Shown here: one piece after another, positions 46,578 through 54,848 of the stretch | Position numbering within the stretch: the stretch's first letter is position 1 | Layout: each line of letters starts with the position of its first letter | Assembly (NCBI RefSeq): GCF_019710575.1 | Contig: NZ_JAHWFK010000066.1 | Location: 1 to 64,000 of the forward strand | Length of the DNA stretch: 64,000 nucleotides | From: Paractinoplanes polyasparticus | GTDB lineage: Bacteria; Actinomycetota; Actinomycetes; Mycobacteriales; Micromonosporaceae | Direction: 5' to 3' | The notes under the pieces: model-generated | The model's database searches: none | Told to the model about the DNA's origin: nothing | Seen by the model: the letters and a program-made list of their open reading frames with translations, nothing else | Translations under genes and position numbers: made by a program

Positions 46578-47005
46578 GCGGCCACCACACGGCGCGAACG
46601 GGCCAGCAGGACCGCCCCGGCGACGATCAGCAGGACGGCGACGATGTTCCAGGCCCAGTCGTACGCGGTCAGGTCCACCCCGTACCGGATCTGGTGCAAC
46701 TGCATCAGCTTGTGCTGCACCGTCCCGTCGTACAGCTGGAAGGCTCCCGCCGCGGCCAGTAGCGCGCCCCACCACGGCCGGGCCTGGAAGGCGCGCCGGC
46801 GCCGCAGCGACGACAGCAGGAAGAGCGAAGCCACCGCCGCGAAGAAGCTGGCGGCGTGCAGGATGCCGTCGGAGACCAGGCCCACGGCGGGGGTCGACCT
46901 GTCGTAGAAGTGATGCCAGTGCAGAAGCTGGTGGAACACGACCTCGTCGACGGTGGTGGCGATGCCCAGCCCGAGCAGCGCCCCCGAGAGAACGTTGTCC
47001 TTCAT
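46574..47005 (-). CDS. DUF2243 membrane protein
   Basis: A 143-residue four-helix protein. VVFHQLLHWHHFYD carries the family's conserved histidine cluster, which suggests metal or haem binding; HKLMQLHQIRYGVDL follows later. DUF2243 and CtaG genes commonly sit together, which suggests a shared role in oxidase maturation. ATG 47005 begins MKDNVLSG. Confidence 0.9.
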   Translation of the reverse strand: MKDNVLSGALLGLGIATTVDEVVFHQLLHWHHFYDRSTPAVGLVSDGILHAASFFAAVASLFLLSSLRRRRAFQARPWWGALLAAAGAFQLYDGTVQHKLMQLHQIRYGVDLTAYDWAWNIVAVLLIVAGAVLLARSRRVVAA

Positions 47006-47138
47006 GGCTGGTCCGGGTTCCCCCGAAGACCATGGGCAAACGGGGGCATGTCCGCGGGGAATGCGGGTATGCGGGCGCGGCGGTGCCGCCCCCAACCTCC
47101 CGGCCTGGGGACGGCACCGCACCATGGCGGATGAGGCG

Positions 47139-50100
47139 TCAGCCGCCGTTGATGACGAACTGCGAGCCCGGCTGGGTGACGATGTTGCCGTCGGCCGAGT
47201 TGGTGATGGTCACGTTGGTGAGGTTGGCGTTGCCGCGGGCGCCGCTCATCGCGAGAATGCCGGCCCCGTTGTTGCTCTTGTCGATGCGTACGTTGGTGAT
47301 GGCGACGTTCGGCATGTTGCCGCCGCCCGTCTTGAACTGGATGCCGTCGTACGTGGAATCGAGGATCTCGGTGTCCCGGATGGTCACGCCCGGGATGTCC
47401 TTGCCCTGCGGGAACAGCGTGATCGCGCCGAACTCCTGGTCCTCGTTCCAGAACACCCCGCCGGCCCGGTAGAGGCCGTTGTTGGCGAGCAGCGTCGTCC
47501 CGCCGAACGGCAACGGGTCGTGGTCGGTCGCCAGCATGATGCCCGGGTAGTTCATCGTGTCGTAGATCAGGTTGTTCTCGGCCGAGTTGTTCGAGCCGCC
47601 GTAGATCGCGATCCCGTTGGCGCGCCACGGCAGCTGCACCGTGTTGTTGACGAAGTGGTTGTTGGACGCGACGTCGACCGACGTGTCCCTGACGCGCGGG
47701 TTGGCCCACACCGCCAGGGAGTCGTCACCGGTCGTCCGGAAGGTGGAGTTGAACACCCGGGAGTTGCGCGTGCCGTTGCTGAAGTTGATGCCGTCGGCGT
47801 ACGTGTCCCGGATGCGCATGCCGCTGAACTCGAGCCCGTCGCCCGGGTTCCAGTAGGCCGGCGTGTCCGAGTAGTCGCGGCCGACCCAGGCGCCGACGTT
47901 GACGTGCTCGATCCACACGTTGCTGATCTTCGTGTTCTTGCCGAGCCGGCCGTTGATGCCGTGGCCGCGGTTGGCCCGGTTCGTCGTCATGCCGAAGATG
48001 GCCAGGTCGGAGATCTGCGTGTTGTCGTCGATGTCGAAGCCGACGTTGCCCTCGTGCGGATGGTTGATGTTGCCGACCACGTTCTGCGGCTCGGTGTTCG
48101 TGTAGAGCCGCGTGTGCCACATGCCGGCGCCGCGGACCACCACGTTCCGGATGCCCTTCTGGTTCCACTGGTTGCGGGTCGGGTCGGGCGACAGGATCTT
48201 CTGCTCCTGGCGCCACTGGCCGGCCGGGATCCAGACGCAGCTGATCACGCCGTTCTCGTCGTCGGTGACGGCCCGCTGGATCGCGGCCGTGTCGTCGACG
48301 CCGTCGTTCGGGACCGCGCCGTAGTTGGTGATCGACACACAGCCCGCGGGCTGGCTGAGCGCCGGCGCCACCTGCTCCAGGTCGATCATGTCGACGTAGT
48401 AGAACGACGCCGTGTCACCGGCGTCCCGCTGCAGCTTGAAGCGGGTGCCGGCCGGGTACGACGTGGACAGCAGCGCGTTCGACTCGTCGAAGAGCCGGCG
48501 CGCGTCGGCCGACGGCGTGTTCGACAGCGACTCGGTGTCGTCCGTCGTGCCGTAGAGCCAGCTGTTGCGCGACGACAGGGTCAGCTTCTGCACGAACTGG
48601 TCGTTCGCGTAGAGGCTGATCGTCGCGGTCTGACCGCCGCCGTTCGGGGCGTCCGGGATCGAGTTGCGCACGACGATCGAGTTGGCCTGGTTGACCGAGG
48701 TGAACTCGACGAACTGGCCGGTGCTGTTCAGGCGGACCGACTTGCGGCCGGACGACTCGGTGCCGAAGTTCGTGTGCCCGAAGGTCCGCAGCGCGTCCGC
48801 CTCGACCAGGGTGCCCGAGTAGCGGGCGGCTTCGGCCTCGTACGAGACATAGGGGGTCGCCGCGCCCCGGCCGACCACGATGGATTGCGTACGGGAGTTG
48901 TTGTTCTCGTTCGTCTCAGCGACCACATTCGTGGCGTCCGCGGTGGCCGTGACGGTCGCGCCGCCGCTGCTCGCCGTCCACGTCCCGACGTTCACGGTGA
49001 CGGTCGCGCCGGCCGCGACGCTGCCGGTGTTGGCGTTCAACGTGGTGCTGCCGGCGACGACGCGCGTGACGCCGGCCGCGGCCGCGCTGGTGCCCCGGTT
49101 GTTGACCTGTACCGCGAAGGTGACCGACGTGCCCGCGGCGGGGTTGGACGGGTTCGGGGTGACGCTGAGGACCTGCAGGTCGGGGCCCGGCGCCTGGGCG
49201 ACGACGAGCGAGGCCGGTGACGTGTAGGTGTTGTTGCTGTTGTCGGTCTCGGGCACGGTGTTGGCCGGGTCGACGACGGCGGACACCTGGTAGCTGCCCT
49301 GGCCGCGTCGTCCCGCGCTGACGCTGACGGTGGTCGCGGCGCCGGCCGCGAGGGCGCCGACGTTCGCGCTGCCGATGACGTTGCCGTTCAGGCGCACGTC
49401 GACGGTGGTCGCGGCCGAGGCGACGGTGCCGGAGTTCCGTACGGTGGCCGAGACGTTGATCGTGGAGGACTCGTCCGGGGCGGTGGGCGTCCACGTCAGA
49501 CCCGACACGACGAGATCCGACGCCGGAGCCCAGGAGCCGAGGACCTGCAGCTCAGCCACCTGCGCACCCGGTGCGCCGGTGTTGCTGAAGACCTGCAGCT
49601 GCAGGTCGGCGGCCCGGCCGGTGACCGGGATGGTCACGGTGTTGCCGGAGCCGAAGGCGTAGTCGGCGCGCGCCTTCAGTGAGGTGAAGCCCGCAGCGCC
49701 CTGGGCCCGGCCGAGCACCTGGATCGCCTGCGTGCGCGGGCCCCAGGCCGGATCGGGGTTGAGCTTGACGACGACGCCGGTGATGTTGGCGTCCGACCCG
49801 AGCTTGGCCGTCAGCGTCGCCGGGAAGCCGTTGGACTCCCAGTAGCTGGCCAGGTTGTTGTCGTTGGCGTTGGCGGCCACGAAGTTGAAGACGTTGTTCG
49901 ACGCCTCCATCGGCTTGCCCGCCGCGAGGTTGGCGCCGGTCGGCGGGTCCGGATCCGGGTCGGGATCGGGGTCCGTACCGGCCACGCCGTAGACCTCGAG
50001 CTCGGACAGCTGGCCCGCGGGCCAGCCGGTGTTGCCGGTGATGTTCACGCGGACGTAGCGGACGGTGGCCGCGGTGAAGTCGACGGTGACGGTGTTGCCG

Positions 50101-50486
50101 CTGCCCGGGTTGAAGGTGCGCCCGGCGCTCGCCGACAGCGTGCTCCAGCTCGAGTTGTTGGTGCTGCCCAGCACGCTCAGCGTCTGCGTACGGGTGGCCC
50201 AGTCGGCCGGCGGCGGCAGCTTGAGCTTGACCTGGTCGATCGCCACGCTGCTGCCGAGGTCGACCTGCACCCACTGGGGGAACGAGTTGTTGGGGCTCTC
50301 CCAATAGGAGGATGCGTTGCCGTCGGTGACGTTTCCGGCGCCGTACGGGCCGTTGACGCCGCTGGCGGTGGCGGCCTTGCCTTGCGCGAGGTTGGGGCCA
50401 CCGGCTGCCTGAGCAGGGGTGGCCGAGATCCCGGCGGTGACCAGAGCGGTCGCCAGGATGCCGGTAAGGAGTCTTCGTCCTCTCAT
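47139..50486 (-). CDS. Secreted multidomain glycosidase, probable GH87 alpha-1,3-glucanase
   Basis: An 1115-residue secreted enzyme. After the signal peptide (to about QAAGG) come two discoidin-like F5/8 domains (~28-150 and ~160-290), two CARDB domains (~295-510), a CBM-like domain opening with YEAEAARYSGTLVEAD (~515-690) and a right-handed beta-helix (~700-1115). In the helix, D898 (YADGINFSNG) and D921-D922 (TGDDSLAVW) have the same 23+1 spacing as the catalytic aspartates of GH87 alpha-1,3-glucanase. It probably degrades fungal-wall or bacterial alpha-1,3-glucan. ATG 50486 precedes RGRRLLTG. Confidence 0.85.
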   Translation of the reverse strand: MRGRRLLTGILATALVTAGISATPAQAAGGPNLAQGKAATASGVNGPYGAGNVTDGNASSYWESPNNSFPQWVQVDLGSSVAIDQVKLKLPPPADWATRTQTLSVLGSTNNSSWSTLSASAGRTFNPGSGNTVTVDFTAATVRYVRVNITGNTGWPAGQLSELEVYGVAGTDPDPDPDPDPPTGANLAAGKPMEASNNVFNFVAANANDNNLASYWESNGFPATLTAKLGSDANITGVVVKLNPDPAWGPRTQAIQVLGRAQGAAGFTSLKARADYAFGSGNTVTIPVTGRAADLQLQVFSNTGAPGAQVAELQVLGSWAPASDLVVSGLTWTPTAPDESSTINVSATVRNSGTVASAATTVDVRLNGNVIGSANVGALAAGAATTVSVSAGRRGQGSYQVSAVVDPANTVPETDNSNNTYTSPASLVVAQAPGPDLQVLSVTPNPSNPAAGTSVTFAVQVNNRGTSAAAAGVTRVVAGSTTLNANTGSVAAGATVTVNVGTWTASSGGATVTATADATNVVAETNENNNSRTQSIVVGRGAATPYVSYEAEAARYSGTLVEADALRTFGHTNFGTESSGRKSVRLNSTGQFVEFTSVNQANSIVVRNSIPDAPNGGGQTATISLYANDQFVQKLTLSSRNSWLYGTTDDTESLSNTPSADARRLFDESNALLSTSYPAGTRFKLQRDAGDTASFYYVDMIDLEQVAPALSQPAGCVSITNYGAVPNDGVDDTAAIQRAVTDDENGVISCVWIPAGQWRQEQKILSPDPTRNQWNQKGIRNVVVRGAGMWHTRLYTNTEPQNVVGNINHPHEGNVGFDIDDNTQISDLAIFGMTTNRANRGHGINGRLGKNTKISNVWIEHVNVGAWVGRDYSDTPAYWNPGDGLEFSGMRIRDTYADGINFSNGTRNSRVFNSTFRTTGDDSLAVWANPRVRDTSVDVASNNHFVNNTVQLPWRANGIAIYGGSNNSAENNLIYDTMNYPGIMLATDHDPLPFGGTTLLANNGLYRAGGVFWNEDQEFGAITLFPQGKDIPGVTIRDTEILDSTYDGIQFKTGGGNMPNVAITNVRIDKSNNGAGILAMSGARGNANLTNVTITNSADGNIVTQPGSQFVINGG

Positions 50487-50696
50487 CGTTCCCTCTTCGT
50501 GTGCGCACGTGGCCGCCGGGCGGGGACCCGGCGACCACCGGGGGGACGGGGATGCCTGCCACGATTTTTCGCTGTGCTGCTGAGTTTTTTCGTGAACAGG
50601 CATTCAAGGTTTCAGATACATCACTAGTTCGTCAACGGGTGATGTCGTAGACACGGCAAAACGTTCGCGGAGCCGGGGAGCGGGAAACACCGGACC

Positions 50697-52028
50697 ATGG
50701 GCTGGACCGTGGTGGCGCTGTGTCTCATCCAGTTCGTCGACGTCCTGGGTGTCACCGTGGTCGTGACGACGTTGCCGGCGATGCTGGACGACGTCGGCGC
50801 CTCGGCCGCCGACGGCACGCTGGTGGCGGTCGGCTACGCGATGTTCTTCGGCGGGCTGCTGATGTTCGGGGCGCGGCTGGGAGACCGCTACGGCCACCGG
50901 CGGTGCATCCTGGCCAGCCTGGTCGCGTTCGCGGCCGGGTCGCTGCTCACCGCCACGGCGACGTCCGTGGCGTGGCTGTCGGCGGGGCGCTGTGTGCAGG
51001 GAGCGGCCGCGGCGATCGCGGTGCCGTCGGCGTTGCGGCTGCTGACCGCGGTGGCCACGGACGAGCGGCAGCGGGCCCGGGCGGTGGCGGCCTGGAGCGC
51101 GGCCGGGGCGGCGGCGGGTGCGTCCGGTTTCGTCGTGGGCGGTCTGGTCTCGGCCGCGGGAAGCTGGCGGCTGATCTTCTGGGGACTGCTCGGGGTATCG
51201 GCCGTGCTGGCAGCGGCCGTCGTGCGGTTCGTGCCGGCCCGGGCAGCGACCCCCGGCCATGAAGCGCTCAACATGGCCGGGTCCGTGCTGCTGACGGGGG
51301 CGGTGATGCTCGCGATCCTGTTCGGCGAGGCGCCCTGGCTGCTTCCCGGGTCGGCCGTGCTCGTGGCGCTGTTCGTGCTCGTCGACCGGCGGTCGTCCGC
51401 GCCGCTGCTCTTCTCGGGCGTGCTGCGGCTGCCACAGGTGCGGCGCGGGGCCGGCGGCGCCTTCCTCAACACCGCCACGACCGGGGTGATCACCCTGGTC
51501 ACCCTGCATCTGCAGGGCGCCTTGGGACGTACGCCGCTGGAGGCGGCAGCCACGCTGCTGCCCCTCAGCCTCGCGGTGATCCCCGGCTCGGCCGCGGCAG
51601 CCCGGCTGATCGTGCGCCGGCCGGCGGAGCGGGTGGCCGGGGCCGGTCTTCTGACCATCGGCGCCGGGCTGGCGGCGCCCCTGATCGCGCCCGCCTCGGC
51701 GCTGCTCATCGGGGCCGGGGTGGCCGCGGCCGGTTTCGGCCTGGGCCTGGCGTCGGTGGCGACCACCTCGCTGGCGACCGACGTGCCGGAGGAATCGCGG
51801 GCCACCTCGGCCGGCCTGGCCAACACGAGCGCCCAGCTGGGTACCGCGCTCGGGACGGCAGTGCTGCTGCTGGTCGCGGAGGCGACGACCGGGGTTCCCG
51901 GCGCGACCGACCGCACGCCGTGGGTCGCCTGGGTGGGCGCGGCGGTTACGGCCGCTGTGGCGGCGGCTGTCCTCGTACGCCTGCCGGTGCGTCCGGCGCT
52001 CAGCCGACCATCCGGTCCGCGGTCCTGA
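50697..52028 (+). CDS. MFS transporter, DHA2-like drug exporter
   Basis: A 443-residue membrane protein with 12-14 helices. The loop 2-3 motif GARLGDRYGHRRC (motif A) and the alanine-rich motif-C-like segment are those of the DHA2 drug:H+ antiporters. It is probably an efflux pump for a toxic compound. ATG 50697; its 3' end overlaps the convergent histidine kinase gene by 29 bases. Confidence 0.92.
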   Translation: MGWTVVALCLIQFVDVLGVTVVVTTLPAMLDDVGASAADGTLVAVGYAMFFGGLLMFGARLGDRYGHRRCILASLVAFAAGSLLTATATSVAWLSAGRCVQGAAAAIAVPSALRLLTAVATDERQRARAVAAWSAAGAAAGASGFVVGGLVSAAGSWRLIFWGLLGVSAVLAAAVVRFVPARAATPGHEALNMAGSVLLTGAVMLAILFGEAPWLLPGSAVLVALFVLVDRRSSAPLLFSGVLRLPQVRRGAGGAFLNTATTGVITLVTLHLQGALGRTPLEAAATLLPLSLAVIPGSAAAARLIVRRPAERVAGAGLLTIGAGLAAPLIAPASALLIGAGVAAAGFGLGLASVATTSLATDVPEESRATSAGLANTSAQLGTALGTAVLLLVAEATTGVPGATDRTPWVAWVGAAVTAAVAAAVLVRLPVRPALSRPSGPRS

Positions 52029-53106
52029 ACGACACCTGCACGCGCAGCCCGTCGTGGCCGGTGGAGCTGGCTGCGATGATCCCGTCGTGGGCCCGGGTGA
52101 TCGACCGGGCGATCGCCAGGCCGAGCCCGGCGCCGCCACTGTGGTCGATCCGCGAGCCGCTCCGCCGGCGGAACGGCTCGAACAGCGCGGGCACCTCGTC
52201 CGGCGGCACGTCGTCGCCGGTGTTCACGACGGACAGCGCGGGCTCGTCGCCGACCCGGACGTCGATCGTCCCGCCCGGCCGGTTGTACTTGATCGCGTTC
52301 TGGATCAGGTTGGACACCAGCCGCTCCAGCAACACCTGCTCGCCGATCACGACCCGCGGCGCCAGCTCGCTGGTGATCGTGACCCCGGCCGCCTCGGCCC
52401 GGGCGCGATGCGCGTCGAGAACTTCGGCCGTGATGCGGTCGAGGCGTAACGGCGTACGGGAAATGAGCCCCCGATCGCTCTCGCTGAGCGCCAGAAGCCC
52501 CTCGATCAGGCGCTCGTTGCGTTCGTTGGTCTCCAGCAGCTGCGCCGCCAGCAGCTCCAACTGGTCGTCCTTGAGCTTGCGGGCCAGGCCGACCTCGATC
52601 AGCGTCCGCTGCACGGCGAGCGGGGTGCGCAGCTCGTGCGAGGCGTCGGCCGCGAACCGGCGCTGCGCCTCGTAGCCGACGGCGATCCGGTCCATCATGT
52701 CGTCGATCGTGCGTCCCAGCACGGCCAGCTCGTCCCGCCCGTCGCCGGGGCGCAGCCGGTGCCCGAGGTTCTGCGGCCCGACGTTGGCGATCACCGGCGT
52801 CAGATCGTGCAGCGGACGCAGACACCACCGGATCGCCGGATAGCAGGCGGCGAGCAACGCCGTCAGCACGAAGGTCGTAGCCAGGATCATCGGGATGCTG
52901 GGCCGACGGAACAGCTGACGGCAGATGACGTTCGAGCTCTCCGGACCGGGCACCCCGCACCAGCCCGGCGTGACGTCCCACCACACCGACAGCAGGGTCT
53001 CGGCGGCCGGGCGCACGACGAACCCGGCGACGAGCAGCGCCGCGCAGAGCAGCAGGATTCGTCGCCTCACGCCCCCACGCTGACACACGATCGATAAAAA
53101 ATTCAT
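52000..53106 (-). CDS. Orphan sensor histidine kinase
   Basis: A 368-residue kinase (or about 356 from GTG 53070). Two helices flank a short sensor loop with two cysteines (~50-65), followed by a HAMP-like segment, HisKA with ASHELRTPL (H157), and HATPase_c with NLIQNAIKYN, and GGAGLGLAIARSI. No response regulator gene is adjacent; the usual upstream position is taken by a trypsin-like gene on the other strand. Its partner must be elsewhere. Confidence 0.93.
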   Translation of the reverse strand: MNFLSIVCQRGGVRRRILLLCAALLVAGFVVRPAAETLLSVWWDVTPGWCGVPGPESSNVICRQLFRRPSIPMILATTFVLTALLAACYPAIRWCLRPLHDLTPVIANVGPQNLGHRLRPGDGRDELAVLGRTIDDMMDRIAVGYEAQRRFAADASHELRTPLAVQRTLIEVGLARKLKDDQLELLAAQLLETNERNERLIEGLLALSESDRGLISRTPLRLDRITAEVLDAHRARAEAAGVTITSELAPRVVIGEQVLLERLVSNLIQNAIKYNRPGGTIDVRVGDEPALSVVNTGDDVPPDEVPALFEPFRRRSGSRIDHSGGAGLGLAIARSITRAHDGIIAASSTGHDGLRVQVSFRTADRMVG

Positions 53107-53155
53107 AAGGACGCCGCTGACACCGGCCCGACGCCCGGTCCCGAACGATGTTCAC

Positions 53156-54028
53156 GTGTTCAAGCTTCTCGCCGCGCTGGCGGCTTCCACGCTGCTCGTT
53201 GTGGGGACGGCAAGCCCGGCCTCAGCCATCGCGTACGGGGAGAACGCGCGCGACGGCGCCTACCGCTTCTCGGTCCTGCTGACGATGACCGGCCTGCCGA
53301 CCGCCGACCGCGGCACCCGCGACAGCTCCTGCTCCGGGGCGCTGATCGCACCCACCTGGGTCATCACCGCCGGTCATTGCTTCCGCGACGCCAAGGGGCG
53401 CAAGGTCAGCCGTACGGTGGCCGAAAGCACCAGAGCCACGGTCGGCCGCACGCTGGTGTCCGGCGGTCGCGGCGGCCAGGTCGTCGAGGTGATCGCCGTC
53501 CGCCAGTCCGAGACCACCGACGTGGCCCTGGCCGAACTGGCCGCACCGGTCACCGGCATCACCCCGCTGCGGGTCGCGACCTACCCGCCGTCACCGGGCG
53601 AGAAGCTGCGCCTGACCGGTTTCGGCCTCACCGCCGACCAGACGCCGGCCGAGCGCCTGCAGACCGGCCGGTTCACCATCGACGCCGTGGGCGACTCCCT
53701 GCTCGAGACGTCCGGCATCGCCCCGCAGGACGACACGAGCCCCTGCCCGCACGACTCGGGCGGCCCCTACTTCCGCACCACCGACGCCGGCCCCGAACTG
53801 GTAGCCGTCGTGAGCGGCGGCCCCGGCTGCCCGCACACCGGCCCCGACTACAGCGCCCGCACCGACAACATCAGCGACTGGATCACCGCCACCACCACGT
53901 CGCCGGGTCCGTCGCGGTTCTATCTGCTCGCACTGATTCCGGTGGCGCTGGCGGCGGCCGGGCTGCTGGTGTGGGCCTATCGTCGTACCCGTGCTGACCC
54001 TGGGAGTCGACCTGGCCTCGGCCGATGA
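53156..54028 (+). CDS. Secreted, C-terminally anchored trypsin-like protease
   Basis: A 290-residue S1 protease. Signal peptide to about PASA|IAYG; the triad is TAGHC (H74), TDVALAEL (D122) and PHDSGGPYF (S201). A hydrophobic helix near residues 252-272 with basic residues after it anchors the enzyme outside the membrane. GTG start at 53156. The DUF429 gene begins within its last 38 bases. Confidence 0.92.
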   Translation: MFKLLAALAASTLLVVGTASPASAIAYGENARDGAYRFSVLLTMTGLPTADRGTRDSSCSGALIAPTWVITAGHCFRDAKGRKVSRTVAESTRATVGRTLVSGGRGGQVVEVIAVRQSETTDVALAELAAPVTGITPLRVATYPPSPGEKLRLTGFGLTADQTPAERLQTGRFTIDAVGDSLLETSGIAPQDDTSPCPHDSGGPYFRTTDAGPELVAVVSGGPGCPHTGPDYSARTDNISDWITATTTSPGPSRFYLLALIPVALAAAGLLVWAYRRTRADPGSRPGLGR

Positions 54029-54725
54029 GCGCACAGCCCTGGCCCTGGTCGAGTGGACCGGCGCCTCGGCCGTCGTACGCGACCTGCGGCTGGGCGCCTC
54101 CGACCCGGAGCTGATCGACGCGATCCGCGCCGCCGACAAGGCCGGCCTGGACTGCCCGCTCGGCTGGCCGTCCCTGTTCACCGACTTCGTGGCCGCCCAG
54201 CGAACGGGGAACTGGCAGCCCGTGCCGGCCGACGCGGCCTGGCGGCGGGGCCTGGCCTACCGGGTCACCGACCTGGTCGTACGGGCCGAGGCCGGCCTCA
54301 ACCCGCTCAGCGTCGCCGCTGACCGCATCGCCTACGTGGCCTTCCGCGGCGCCAACCTGCTGGCCCACCTGGCCGCCGTCGGGATCCCGATCGACCGCAC
54401 CGGAGCGGGGCGCGTGGTCGAGGTCTACCCGGCCGCCGCCCTGCGTCGCTGGGGCCTGACCCATCGGGGCTACAAGCGGCCTGGCCAGGCGTCTCTCGTG
54501 GACGAACTGCAAGCCGCCGCGCCCTGGCTCGACCTTGGCGCTTTCGAGCCGCTGGCCCGGCGCAGCCACGATGCTTTCGACGCCCTGATCGCCGCCCTCG
54601 CCACCCGAGCCGCCGCCCTGGGCCTTGCGCTGCCGCCGACCGTGGCCCAGCTGGAAGCTGCGCGGGCCGAGGGCTGGATCGCACTGCCTACCAGTGAGCT
54701 CGGAGACTTGGTCCCCTCTACCTGA
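53991..54725 (+). CDS. DUF429 predicted nuclease-like protein
   Basis: A 244-residue cytosolic protein of DUF429, an RNase-H-like fold. VDLASADERTALAL at the start, GLDCPLGWP in the middle, and the conserved VVEVYPAAALRRWG and SHDAFDALIAALATRA near the end match the family. GTG start lies 38 bases inside the protease gene, in another frame. The biochemical role is not established. Confidence 0.88.
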   Translation: MLTLGVDLASADERTALALVEWTGASAVVRDLRLGASDPELIDAIRAADKAGLDCPLGWPSLFTDFVAAQRTGNWQPVPADAAWRRGLAYRVTDLVVRAEAGLNPLSVAADRIAYVAFRGANLLAHLAAVGIPIDRTGAGRVVEVYPAAALRRWGLTHRGYKRPGQASLVDELQAAAPWLDLGAFEPLARRSHDAFDALIAALATRAAALGLALPPTVAQLEAARAEGWIALPTSELGDLVPST

Positions 54726-54731
54726 TCGCGT

Positions 54732-54751
54732 ACACCGGCCGTTGCCGGTGT
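54732..54751 (+). terminator. Hairpin after the DUF429 gene
   Basis: An 8-bp perfect stem ACACCGGC-CGTT-GCCGGTGT, seven bases after the stop. No T-run. Confidence 0.5.
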
Positions 54752-54800
54752 CAGAAGCTTGGAGCACACGCTTGGGCCGGGCCGGGCCGGCTCCGGTTCA

Positions 54801-54830
54801 GGCGCCCCCGCCCGGCCGGGCGGAGGCGCC
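54801..54830. terminator. 30-bp inverted repeat between convergent genes
   Basis: Bases 54801-54815 are complementary to 54816-54830 with one mismatch. It lies between DUF429 and the MMPL gene and could terminate both. Confidence 0.5.
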
Positions 54831-54848
54831 TCGCGAGCGAGGGGTTCG

